From positions 1 through 5,359 of the forward strand of contig PMYF01000091.1 of NCBI GenBank assembly GCA_003171295.1: a stretch of 5,359 nt of DNA, in the 5' to 3' direction. Below the pieces are notes generated by a model. That model ran no database searches. It was given only the letters and a program-made list of their open reading frames with translations, and was not told the DNA's origin. This DNA is from Acidobacteriota bacterium (GTDB lineage Bacteria > Acidobacteriota > Terriglobia > UBA7540). Every line of letters starts with the position of its first letter. The first letter of the stretch is position 1. This document shows positions 1 through 5,359 of this stretch, in pieces. Position numbers and translations under genes: made by a program.

Positions 1-1514
1 TCACGCGTAGCTGCGATCAGGAAAGGCTCACGCCGTTGGGTTTCAGGATTGAATTCCCGCCCTATCAAATCACCGAACCCGAAAGGCCGGTCTGGATAAG
101 CCAGCAGAGCATTCAAGGCGACGCTGGCGACCGAGGAGTTGCCTCGATGCTCGCGGAAAGCCTTCTTGATGTCCTGTTCCATGTCCTCATACGCCTTCTG
201 CAAAGGCTGATCCATCTCCACGCTGACGATTTCCTCCCGGTAGGGAGGTAGAGCATCGGAGATATCCTCCAGCGATACGAAGGCACCCAAACTCATCAGG
301 AAGCGGCCAAACAGCAGGGGTGAGGCTCCTGGCCGGTGGCGGACCCTCGTTGTGACCCGTGCCTCGGAACAGGCATTATCGGCCGGCTCAATCACCGTAA
401 TCTTTTCCAGCAAGCCGTAGATTTCGGTGAAGGCTCGAACTCCCGCTTCGCCGTATTCAAAGCCCTCTTCGAGCATACGGGATGCTCCAAGGCGAAATAG
501 GATATTGAAAAGTTCGTCCGCATAGCCGCCCAGGAGTGTCCCTGTGAGCACCGCAATGTGCCGGGCGGACGCAGCCAGTGTGCCCAGAGCATTCCCCTGG
601 GCCGTATCTCCTCCCTTAAGCTCGTGAACTTCGTCGGCTATGGCGTAATCAAAAAACCCGTCCATATATCGGCCGATGAAGTCGATCGGTGCAAAGCGGC
701 GAATCTTCTTCCCATCTGCCTGCCAAAGCGCGCTGTAAAGCAGCCGCCGGGCGTGATTTGTTCCTTCACCTTGGCCCAGCATTTCGCTAAGCTTCACCTT
801 TTTGAAGTCCATCGCCAGTAGTCGCTCGCCTTCACTTCCGAGATAGACCGGAGACCCGCTGTCAGGATTGACGACGCTGCCCTGATAACGCCCGCACCGG
901 GCAACTTGGTAGGCGTGCCGCCAGAAGTACCCAAGCTTGGCGCGATCCCGGCCGATAACAAACAGTGCCGGAGAAGAGCAAATTGAATCCCAACGCTTGC
1001 GGGCCGAGGGGGAGGTCCTGCGCAGGCGCAACTCGCTCAGGCTGGTCCGTAACCCCTCCCGCACGATGCGTTTGTTACGCAGTTTGACTTCGTTCACGCC
1101 GTGGTGACTATTGGAATTGGTGGGCGTCCGCAGGCCGTCGATGATGAACACCCGAACCCGCGGTAAGGTGAGGATTGTTTCCCGGCACCACTTCTCCACG
1201 AGCTGCCGTGGGACCATTGCGACAGCCGTAAAGGGTCGATTCTCAGCGTGGGTTTGAACCGCACCCAGCGAAATCAGCGTCTTGCCCGTACCGCACTCCG
1301 CAATCACCGCCCCTGCCCGGGCCTGTTGCCAACGTCGGACTAAACCCATGATGGCTGCGGTCTGCGCACCGTAAGGTTTCCGAAGGAGCTTGCCAATCAT
1401 GGGTGATGGTGCGTCGTCGATGGAATGCAAAGGTGGGTAAGATTGAAGGATTCGGTTCCCTAACTCCTGGGCGTGGGCACGTAAATATGTTGGGATATCA
1501 GTTATGGGCTCCAT
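1..1514 (-). CDS. SNF2/DEAD-like superfamily 2 helicase, N-terminal 504 residues (runs off left edge)
   Basis: An open minus-strand frame runs from ATG at 1514 to the window edge with no stop. Visible motifs are a Q-motif-like K-P-Y-G-A-Q (residues 46-51), Walker A ECGTGKT (73-79), a motif Ia region VPRQLVEKW (about 99-107), Walker B/DEAH-type A-D-E-V-H (D294, E295, H297) and motif III LTGT (323-326). These mark a superfamily 2 ATPase that would couple ATP hydrolysis to movement on or remodelling of nucleic acid. LTGT is SNF2-like. The second RecA lobe, with motifs IV-VI, must lie beyond the left edge. About 215 residues separate Walker A from DEVH, roughly twice a compact SF2 core, so this lobe carries an insertion that includes an Arg/Lys-rich stretch (about 140-175). 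AGGAGG at 1528-1533 lies 13 bases before the ATG, which is long, but no nearer in-frame start exists. It is the last visible gene of the minus-strand cluster. The helicase call is firm; its target and pathway are unknown. Confidence 0.9.
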   Translation of the reverse strand, partial: MEPITDIPTYLRAHAQELGNRILQSYPPLHSIDDAPSPMIGKLLRKPYGAQTAAIMGLVRRWQQARAGAVIAECGTGKTLISLGAVQTHAENRPFTAVAMVPRQLVEKWCRETILTLPRVRVFIIDGLRTPTNSNSHHGVNEVKLRNKRIVREGLRTSLSELRLRRTSPSARKRWDSICSSPALFVIGRDRAKLGYFWRHAYQVARCGRYQGSVVNPDSGSPVYLGSEGERLLAMDFKKVKLSEMLGQGEGTNHARRLLYSALWQADGKKIRRFAPIDFIGRYMDGFFDYAIADEVHELKGGDTAQGNALGTLAASARHIAVLTGTLLGGYADELFNILFRLGASRMLEEGFEYGEAGVRAFTEIYGLLEKITVIEPADNACSEARVTTRVRHRPGASPLLFGRFLMSLGAFVSLEDISDALPPYREEIVSVEMDQPLQKAYEDMEQDIKKAFREHRGNSSVASVALNALLAYPDRPFGFGDLIGREFNPETQRREPFLIAATR

Positions 1515-1527
1515 GACTCTGAATGTG

Positions 1528-1533
1528 CCTCCT
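1528..1533 (-). promoter_or_regulatory. Shine-Dalgarno of the helicase gene, unusually distant
   Basis: On the minus strand this reads AGGAGG, a full match to the 16S anti-SD. It stands 13 bases before the ATG at 1514, where 5-9 is usual. The in-frame codons between it and the ATG contain no ATG, GTG or TTG, so the ATG is still the best start. A weaker GAG sits nearer the start. Translation may be less efficient than the motif suggests. Confidence 0.5.
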
Positions 1534-1577
1534 GTGAGGTTTGGGTGCGATACGCGATGTGATTGATTATTGGCGGG

Positions 1578-2066
1578 TCAGGCGTGCGTGGTCGAAACGC
1601 TGATAGTTGCTGCGGCTTCGAGGAAGGCGAGCGGCAATTCTACAGTCTGAACATAAAAGCTGGCATGTTTTGGGATGGCCATGAACACTATGGAATCTAG
1701 GCGAGCGACCATTTGCTCGCATTCCACCCTGGCGATTTGGTGGGGTGGCACATGAAAAGTCTCAGGGACGCAGACGATTTCCTTCTCTTCAATTGAAAGC
1801 TCATCCAGCATGCCCTCCAACGTCACCGTTGTGCCTTCAACTTCCTCTCCAGGGCTGGCAATACCTTTCCACGGGGAAAAGTACTCCGCGAAATATGCCC
1901 AGTAATAGACTTCATCGATGTCCGGGTCGAGGTCCTTCTGTTCTCGAAGTGTGGCGATCCGGCCCAGGGCCAGCCGAGCAAGTTCCTCAGTTAAATCCAC
2001 GAGGGCGAATTCACACCCTCCATTGCAATACTCGTTGTTGCTTGAGACCTTCAAGACGATTCGCAT
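1578..2066 (-). CDS. Hypothetical protein, 162 aa, acidic
   Basis: I do not recognise a named domain. The protein is soluble in appearance, with no signal peptide or membrane segment, and it is rich in Glu and Asp. An N-terminal strand-like segment (MRIVLKVSS) is followed by a Cys pair (C14 and C18, around N-G-G-C-E-F), a probable helix (DLTEELARLALGRIATLRE, about 24-42) and an aromatic Y-Y-W-A-Y-F-A-E-Y-F run near 54-63. The start is well supported: minus-strand AGAGGAGG ends 7 bases before the ATG. That ATG lies inside the last codons of the 249-aa gene, an overlap of 16 bases, so translation of the two is probably coupled. The helicase gene follows after 63 bases. Its position suggests an accessory of the helicase/methyltransferase cluster; any biochemical role would be a guess. 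Confidence 0.8.
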   Translation of the reverse strand: MRIVLKVSSNNEYCNGGCEFALVDLTEELARLALGRIATLREQKDLDPDIDEVYYWAYFAEYFSPWKGIASPGEEVEGTTVTLEGMLDELSIEEKEIVCVPETFHVPPHQIARVECEQMVARLDSIVFMAIPKHASFYVQTVELPLAFLEAAATISVSTTHA

Positions 2067-2800
2067 GACGGTGCCTCCTCTGCCTGGATGGCGGAATTCT
2101 CCTCGCTTGTCTCCTGGCGGGTCTCCTCCTCTTGGTCACTCTGGTTGATTTGGAAGAAACTGTGGGCTAGGTTCCAGCTGACCGGCCCATTACGGTCAGG
2201 AACCTCAATCCGCTTCTGCCGCAGGGCGAGTCGAATCCATTTCAGGAACAACTTCTTCGTGCCGCTGACCAGCACCGGTGAACATCCCAGACCGATAAGC
2301 GGTTTGAGTGCTCCATGGCGATTGAGTTCCTTGTTGAACCAGCCAGCCCACTCCGGCACTACCGGCAATCCGAACCGCTGCGAGATGCGATACAGCACGA
2401 ACGTCGGGTCGTTGTCACACAGGATGGTTCGCCTGCCTGCCGGGTCAGCCCCCGGACGTGTCTTGGCCAGCTCCGCCGAGATTGCCACCAGATGGCGGAT
2501 TGGTTTGTGTCCAGCAATCGTGATGGTCCCACGGAAGCATTGAGCGCCTTCACCCAGGGTCGCTGTTAGGGGCTCGACCCCCGGGGCTTCCATGGTAAAG
2601 AGGTTTTGTTCGATGACGGCTGCCCAAATGGCGCCAACGTCGGAATCCCCGCCCAGGACCGAGATGAGGTGGGCTTTGCCGTTCCGCGCGTCATCAACCT
2701 CTCCAATAAACCGATCCAGCCGAAGGCGGATTCGCGTGGTGGTGTCCTTCATTCGCTTCGTGTATTCCACCACCCCGAAACGCTCGTGGGCATTCTTCAT
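2051..2800 (-). CDS. Hypothetical protein, 249 aa, with acidic C-terminal tail
   Basis: No family is recognised with certainty. Residues 18-215 look like a folded soluble domain. It has a basic N-terminal stretch (T-R-I-R-L-R-L-D-R, 22-30), a hydrophobic-glycine segment at 44-61, a conserved-looking block D-P-T-F-V-L-Y-R-I-S-Q-R-F-G-L-P at 131-146, then P-E-W-A-G-W-F (149-155) and G-L-G-C-S-P-V-L-V-S-G (170-180). The last 30 residues or so (220-249) are Gln/Glu/Ser-rich and probably disordered. An AGAGGA SD lies about 4 bases before the ATG at 2800; M17 is an internal alternative but lacks this support. The gene begins 64 bases after the methyltransferase stop and overlaps the next gene by 16 bases, which fits an operon. 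It has no nuclease or ATPase signature, so it may be a structural or DNA-binding partner, but that is inference. Confidence 0.8.
   Translation of the reverse strand: MKNAHERFGVVEYTKRMKDTTTRIRLRLDRFIGEVDDARNGKAHLISVLGGDSDVGAIWAAVIEQNLFTMEAPGVEPLTATLGEGAQCFRGTITIAGHKPIRHLVAISAELAKTRPGADPAGRRTILCDNDPTFVLYRISQRFGLPVVPEWAGWFNKELNRHGALKPLIGLGCSPVLVSGTKKLFLKWIRLALRQKRIEVPDRNGPVSWNLAHSFFQINQSDQEEETRQETSEENSAIQAEEAPSCESS
2074..2081 (-). promoter_or_regulatory. Shine-Dalgarno of the 162-aa gene, inside the upstream coding region
   Basis: Minus-strand AGAGGAGG stands 7 bases before the ATG at 2066. The same bases encode part of the Glu-Glu-Ala-Pro tail of the 249-aa protein. A ribosome finishing the upstream gene therefore passes directly over the next initiation site, the usual layout for translational coupling. 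Confidence 0.7.
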
Positions 2801-2864
2801 GATTTCCTCTTGTGGGTCGTGGGATATTGGTGTGAGGGAAGCTGGAGGGGATGGCGTAGCAGGG

Positions 2865-4052
2865 TTACTTCAGTACCGCGACTTGGCCGGTGCTGTACAC
2901 GACCGTCAATTCATTGGAAAAGCGTTCCTTCTCCCTTACCGTAATCACGCCCTGTTCGTCTTCTTCCTCTGTTCTTTCTACCAATTTGACTGCTTGCCAA
3001 AAGGCAATATGTCGCTGGTCATTACTTCCGAAGATGCCGTTGAGGAGTCCTGAACAGGCCAGAAGTCCGACGTGCCCAGAATGCAAGGGTGTGAGGGGAC
3101 GGCCTGTGGCAGACACGGGCTCTGCAAAGAGAATGCGTCCTGCTTGTCGATAGCCCGCTGACTGCGGCAGAAGATCCTCGATTTCATCCAGGGGCAGGCC
3201 GCGGTAAACCAGTTGGGCAGGTCCGCTCACGGGCACGTCGTACCGGGCTTCGGGCTCAGAAGGCAGGACCGGGATTTGCGAAGAATTCCTTGCGAGGCTG
3301 GCGTAGTAAAGACGTGCCCGGGTGATGTCGCTGTCGGTGAGGCGCTCTTTCTCCCGTCGGCTTCGTCGGGCTCCGATGACTACCACTTGTTTATAGCGCA
3401 CACACTCGGGTGATTCCAGACGGTAAACCCGTACGTCACGGAAATGCGTGGAGAGAATCTGACTACATTCGGCCAGCCGGTCACCGGGGATGACGAATAT
3501 CAGTACGCCACCGGGTTTCAACCAGCGATAGGTGTGGCTCAGGAACGATTGCTCGGTGCGGCGACTGTCAGCCGGCCCCAGTGTCCAATCGTAAGGTGGA
3601 TTCAAATACAGGAGGCCAAAGCACTCGACCGGGCACTGCACTTCCAGCGTATTTCCCTGGACGATGTTGGAAATCCGCTCTCGGGCTTGTTCGGCGCGAT
3701 AGGCATCAAGCTCAATACCGTAGCGAAAGACCTCAGCACCGCTCGTGATGACTTCGAACGCGACGCCATCGCCAACACACGGGTCGATTGCGGACGACGG
3801 AGTGCCTGGGAACTGGAGGAATCTGCGAATCCGCTGGGCTTCAGACAATGGCAGCGGGTAGAAGCCGAGACGACTTTTGCCCTGGAAGCGCAAGGGTGGG
3901 CTCCTTTCTCCGAAGAGTTTGTACAGTCCTAGTGGAGGCGACGTCATCGCGCAGCAAATCATCATCGAGTCACAGCCTGCGGGCAAGAAGCGATAGCCAG
4001 CGAATGCCCGTGGACTTTCCAATGCGATGTCAACGGTGCCTTCCCACGCCAC
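2865..4052 (-). CDS. DUF6094-type class I SAM-dependent DNA methyltransferase
   Basis: Residues about 85-190 form a Rossmann methyltransferase core. Motif I is D-P-C-V-G-D-G (90-96, SAM binding), the acidic motif II is G-I-E-L-D (112-116, E114 probably binding the SAM ribose), motif IV is N-P-P-Y-D (151-155), and L-K-P-G-G (178-182) marks the later strand. NPPY is the catalytic signature of amino-methylating DNA methyltransferases (N6-adenine or N4-cytosine). The pre-core segment R-L-G-F-Y-P-L-P (61-68) and the late block with G-H-V-G-L-L-A-C-S-G-L-L-N-G (326-339) match my recollection of the DUF6094 family, common on integrative elements. The C-terminal half has no recognised target-recognition domain. 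The longest frame starts with GTG at 4052, 3 bases after the previous stop and 7 after AGGG. ATG at 3947 (residue 36) fits the expected family N-terminus better but has no SD, so the start is uncertain. The methyltransferase fold is firm; DNA as substrate is inferred from NPPY and the helicase neighbour. Confidence 0.88.
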   Translation of the reverse strand: MAWEGTVDIALESPRAFAGYRFLPAGCDSMMICCAMTSPPLGLYKLFGERSPPLRFQGKSRLGFYPLPLSEAQRIRRFLQFPGTPSSAIDPCVGDGVAFEVITSGAEVFRYGIELDAYRAEQARERISNIVQGNTLEVQCPVECFGLLYLNPPYDWTLGPADSRRTEQSFLSHTYRWLKPGGVLIFVIPGDRLAECSQILSTHFRDVRVYRLESPECVRYKQVVVIGARRSRREKERLTDSDITRARLYYASLARNSSQIPVLPSEPEARYDVPVSGPAQLVYRGLPLDEIEDLLPQSAGYRQAGRILFAEPVSATGRPLTPLHSGHVGLLACSGLLNGIFGSNDQRHIAFWQAVKLVERTEEEDEQGVITVREKERFSNELTVVYSTGQVAVLK

Positions 4053-4055
4053 TAA

Positions 4056-4283
4056 TCAACCCTGTGTGGGCCGGCTTGACTTGGTAGTTTCCGGCGCGTA
4101 GTATCGGTACGTTTCCATGACACTGTAGAAGTGCCGCCGCAAGGTGTCTGCGATGTGGCGGAGACAAAACTTCCTTACGACCGCCTTCTGGAAAAGCTGG
4201 CTCGCATCGGCGGGGGTGAAGTGTGCAGTTCGCCTGGGCTGTCGGCCCCTGGCAGGCATAACCGCCTGTTCGCTGCACGGCAC
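4056..4283 (-). CDS. Small basic hypothetical protein, 67-75 aa, first gene of the minus-strand cluster
   Basis: The frame is open on the minus strand from the TAA at 4359-4361 to a TGA at 4056-4058. Candidate starts are GTG at 4283 (75 aa) and ATG at 4259 (67 aa); the latter has AGG or GGCGG just upstream. The product is basic, with a helical-looking middle containing R-H-I-A-D-T-L-R-R-H-F-Y-S-V (41-54) followed by an aromatic M-E-T-Y-R-Y-Y. No family is recognised. Support for coding comes from GC-rich third positions (roughly 70% by eye), the coherent composition, and the stop lying only 3 bases before the GTG of the methyltransferase gene, as expected for coupled operon genes. Residue composition would suit a DNA-binding accessory, but no helix-turn-helix is convincing. 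It may instead be chance, since a plus-strand frame covers the same bases. Confidence 0.5.
   Translation of the reverse strand: MPCSEQAVMPARGRQPRRTAHFTPADASQLFQKAVVRKFCLRHIADTLRRHFYSVMETYRYYAPETTKSSRPTQG
4060..4063 (-). promoter_or_regulatory. Possible Shine-Dalgarno for the GTG start of the methyltransferase gene
   Basis: Minus-strand AGGG lies 7 bases before GTG at 4052, inside the final codons of the small upstream ORF. It is the only SD-like site near any candidate start of the methyltransferase; the ATGs at 3965, 3962 and 3947 have none as good. It favours the long form of the protein with an extra 35 residues, or re-initiation from the upstream ORF. Confidence 0.4.
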
Positions 4284-4419
4284 GCCTACAAGTTTCGCGA
4301 ATGAATCAGCAAACTCTCCTCCGCCCAGATGGGAAGCTCCCAGGTCCCGGGGCGGCGGTTAGGGGTTCCACAGTAAATCTCTTGGCACGTAATCACTCTT
4401 TGAGATGAGGAGGATTCCT
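4284..4419. other. Divergent intergenic region between the two gene blocks
   Basis: These 136 bases separate the leftward helicase/methyltransferase cluster from the rightward SnoaL/SDR pair and should contain both promoters. I found no well-spaced -35/-10 pair on either strand; TTGGCA at 4382-4387 has no matching -10. Minus-strand GGAGGA (4317-4322) looks like an SD but leads only to a frame of about eight codons. There is no tRNA, terminator-like hairpin with a T run, or direct repeat that would mark an integration site. Confidence 0.5.
4407..4413 (+). promoter_or_regulatory. Shine-Dalgarno that fixes the SnoaL-like start at 4420
   Basis: GAGGAGG sits 6 bases before the ATG at 4420. An earlier in-frame ATG at 4405 overlaps this motif and has no SD of its own, so the longer form of the protein is rejected. 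Confidence 0.8.
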
Positions 4420-4857
4420 ATGTCAGAAGAAAACAAGGCTCTAGTTCGACGCGTGATTGAGGAGGGCTGGAACAAACACAATCTGGCCGTCGTGGATGAG
4501 TTCTTTGCGGACTGCGTGTACTACTCACCCGCAACAGGGGAGCTCAAAGGTGAGGCTTTGAAACAATTCGTGGCCTCACTGGCTGCCGCCTTTCCCGACC
4601 GGCGAGTGACGATTGAGGACCAGGTAGCCGAGGGCGACAAGGTGGTGACGTGCTGGAGTTGCACTGGCACCTATCAGGGGGAGTTCATGGGCCTCGCACC
4701 CACCTGCAAGCAGTTTACAAAAAGCGGCATCGTCATCAGCCGAATTGTCGAGGGCAAGGTCGTCGAGGAGCGGGTTGAATTTGACACCCTGGGCTTCTTC
4801 CAGCAACTCGGCGCGTTGCCCCCGCTCGGCAAAGCCGAAGACAAGGCCGCCGCGTGA
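4420..4857 (+). CDS. SnoaL-like polyketide cyclase / ester cyclase-family protein
   Basis: The 145-aa product has the size and motif order of the SnoaL-like branch of the NTF2-like fold, a small cone-shaped alpha+beta barrel. Visible signatures are the N-terminal helix with W-N-K-H-N-L-A-V-V-D-E-F-F-A (17-30), L-A-A-A-F-P-D (54-60), the central strand C-T-G-T-Y-Q-G-E-F-M-G-L-A-P-T (81-95) and G-I-V-I-S-R-I-V-E-G-K-V-V-E-E (103-117), followed by D122 and the F-F-Q-Q-L-G end. Relatives include aldol cyclases of aromatic polyketides, but most family members near single SDR genes have no assigned substrate. Where many relatives have G-T-H-x-G this protein has G-T-Y-Q-G. No signal peptide is seen, so it is probably cytoplasmic. 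The SDR gene follows 21 bases later on the same strand, so the two are probably co-transcribed and may act on the same compound. The family call is firm; the reaction is unknown. Confidence 0.88.
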   Translation: MSEENKALVRRVIEEGWNKHNLAVVDEFFADCVYYSPATGELKGEALKQFVASLAAAFPDRRVTIEDQVAEGDKVVTCWSCTGTYQGEFMGLAPTCKQFTKSGIVISRIVEGKVVEERVEFDTLGFFQQLGALPPLGKAEDKAAA

Positions 4858-4878
4858 ACATTTCTGGAGGAGGGAAGC

Positions 4879-5359
4879 ATGGATCTGGGCCTAACGGACA
4901 AGGCTGTTCTGGTTACCGCTGCCAGCCAAGGGATTGGGAAGGCAATCGCGGCGGAATTTGCCAAGGAAGGCGCGCGGGTTGCGATCTGTGCCCGAGGCGA
5001 GGAAGGCTTAGCGCAATGCCGGGAAGAACTGTCGGGGTCTGGAAGGCCGATTCTAGCGATCCAAGCTGATGTGACGAAAGCCGACGACACGGATCGCGTC
5101 GTCACACAAACCATTCAGGCCTTCGGTCACCTGGACGTTCTGGTGAACAATGCCGGCGAAGCATGGATGGGGCGGTCAGTGGACACAACCGATGAGCAAT
5201 GGCAATACTGCATGGAGGTCAATCTCTACAGCGCCATTCGCTTTACGCGGTGTGTCGTACCTCACATGCGCCAGCGGGGCGGGCGGATAATTAACATCTC
5301 CTCAGTCAGCGGCCACACCATGGCTCCCGGAATGGCCGATGAGGCCTATCCATTTCGCT
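4879..5359 (+). CDS. Short-chain dehydrogenase/reductase (SDR), N-terminal 160 residues (runs off right edge)
   Basis: This is a classical SDR of the FabG-like type, an NAD(P)(H)-dependent oxidoreductase on a Rossmann fold. In order it shows the cofactor motif T-A-A-S-Q-G-I-G (13-20, where the first Gly of TGxxxGxG is Ala), A-R at 38-39 after beta-2 (a position that often favours NADP), D64-V65 contacting adenine, N-N-A-G (90-93), N115 of the catalytic tetrad and the I-N-I-S-S strand with catalytic Ser (S142 or S141). Tyr157 follows, but the frame reads Y-P-F-R and the next codon begins with T, so the expected Lys at +4 is impossible as written. Removing one T at 5353-5355 gives Y-P-F-A with the Lys codon just past the edge. 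The start is firm: GGAGGAGGG at 4866-4874 precedes the ATG by 4 bases (8 from GGAGG). A full SDR has about 250 residues. It follows the SnoaL-like gene as a likely two-gene operon. The substrate is unknown. Confidence 0.92.
   Translation, partial: MDLGLTDKAVLVTAASQGIGKAIAAEFAKEGARVAICARGEEGLAQCREELSGSGRPILAIQADVTKADDTDRVVTQTIQAFGHLDVLVNNAGEAWMGRSVDTTDEQWQYCMEVNLYSAIRFTRCVVPHMRQRGGRIINISSVSGHTMAPGMADEAYPFR

Noticed and set aside
2088..3053. Plus-strand open frames of 84-153 aa opposite the 249-aa gene and the end of the methyltransferase
   Set aside because: Their compositions are Ser/Arg/Pro-rich and shadow-like, they overlap one another, and the minus-strand frames have good SDs and operon spacing.
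3444..3932. Plus-strand 162-aa open frame opposite the methyltransferase
   Set aside because: It is antisense to the segment encoding the DPCVGDG and NPPYD motifs, has no SD or recognisable domain, and is explained by the GC-rich third positions of the real gene.
1..4283. Calling the cluster a complete DISARM, BREX or Druantia system
   Set aside because: The diagnostic partners (DUF1998 protein, phospholipase D, BrxC/PglZ, DruE) are not visible. A helicase plus a methyltransferase alone is not enough.
4331..4341. Short inverted repeat GGGA-AGC-TCCC as a possible terminator
   Set aside because: A 4-base-pair stem with no T run is too weak, and no gene ends beside it.
4144..4362. Plus-strand 72-aa open frame opposite the small minus-strand gene
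   Set aside because: It has no SD, ends in a low-quality Pro/Arg/Gly stretch, and its strand does not fit the operon. The minus-strand frame is somewhat better, although neither is certain.
4405..4419. Upstream ATG giving a 150-aa SnoaL-like protein
   Set aside because: The ATG overlaps the GAGGAGG that serves the ATG at 4420 and has no SD of its own.
4674..5114. Minus-strand 146-aa open frame opposite the SnoaL and SDR genes
   Set aside because: It spans two confidently identified plus-strand genes and their SD, and its translation is Ser/Ala/Arg-rich with no family signal.

Overview
This is a bacterial window of moderately high GC, with GC-rich third codon positions and strong Shine-Dalgarno (SD) sequences. 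Both ends cut through genes, so it is probably a piece of a longer contig. The sequence does not identify the species. The gene style would suit an environmental bacterium of a phylum such as Acidobacteriota, but that is a guess.

Left block (about 1-4283, minus strand): five closely spaced genes read leftwards. In transcription order they are a small protein of unknown family (67-75 aa), a DUF6094-type class I methyltransferase carrying DPCVGDG and NPPYD motifs, an unknown 249-aa protein with an acidic tail, an unknown acidic 162-aa protein, and a large SNF2/DEAD-like superfamily 2 helicase with ECGTGKT, DEVH and LTGT motifs. The helicase has 504 residues in the window and runs off the left edge. 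Gaps are 3, 64 and 63 bases, with one 16-base overlap, which suggests a single transcript. An NPPY methyltransferase placed with an SF2 helicase and two unknown proteins resembles gene sets on integrative elements and in restriction- or DISARM-like defence loci. No nuclease, phospholipase D, DUF1998 protein, integrase or conjugation gene is visible, so the role remains open.

Right block (4420-5359, plus strand): two genes 21 bases apart read rightwards. They are a SnoaL-like polyketide cyclase/ester cyclase-family protein and a short-chain dehydrogenase/reductase (SDR). They look like ordinary chromosomal metabolic genes and are divergent from the left block. The SDR leaves the window just where its YxxxK active site should be, and a probable one-base insertion lies there.

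The 136 bases at about 4284-4419 separate the two blocks and should hold both divergent promoters, although no convincing promoter box was found. No RNA gene, CRISPR array, insertion sequence or attachment site was seen.
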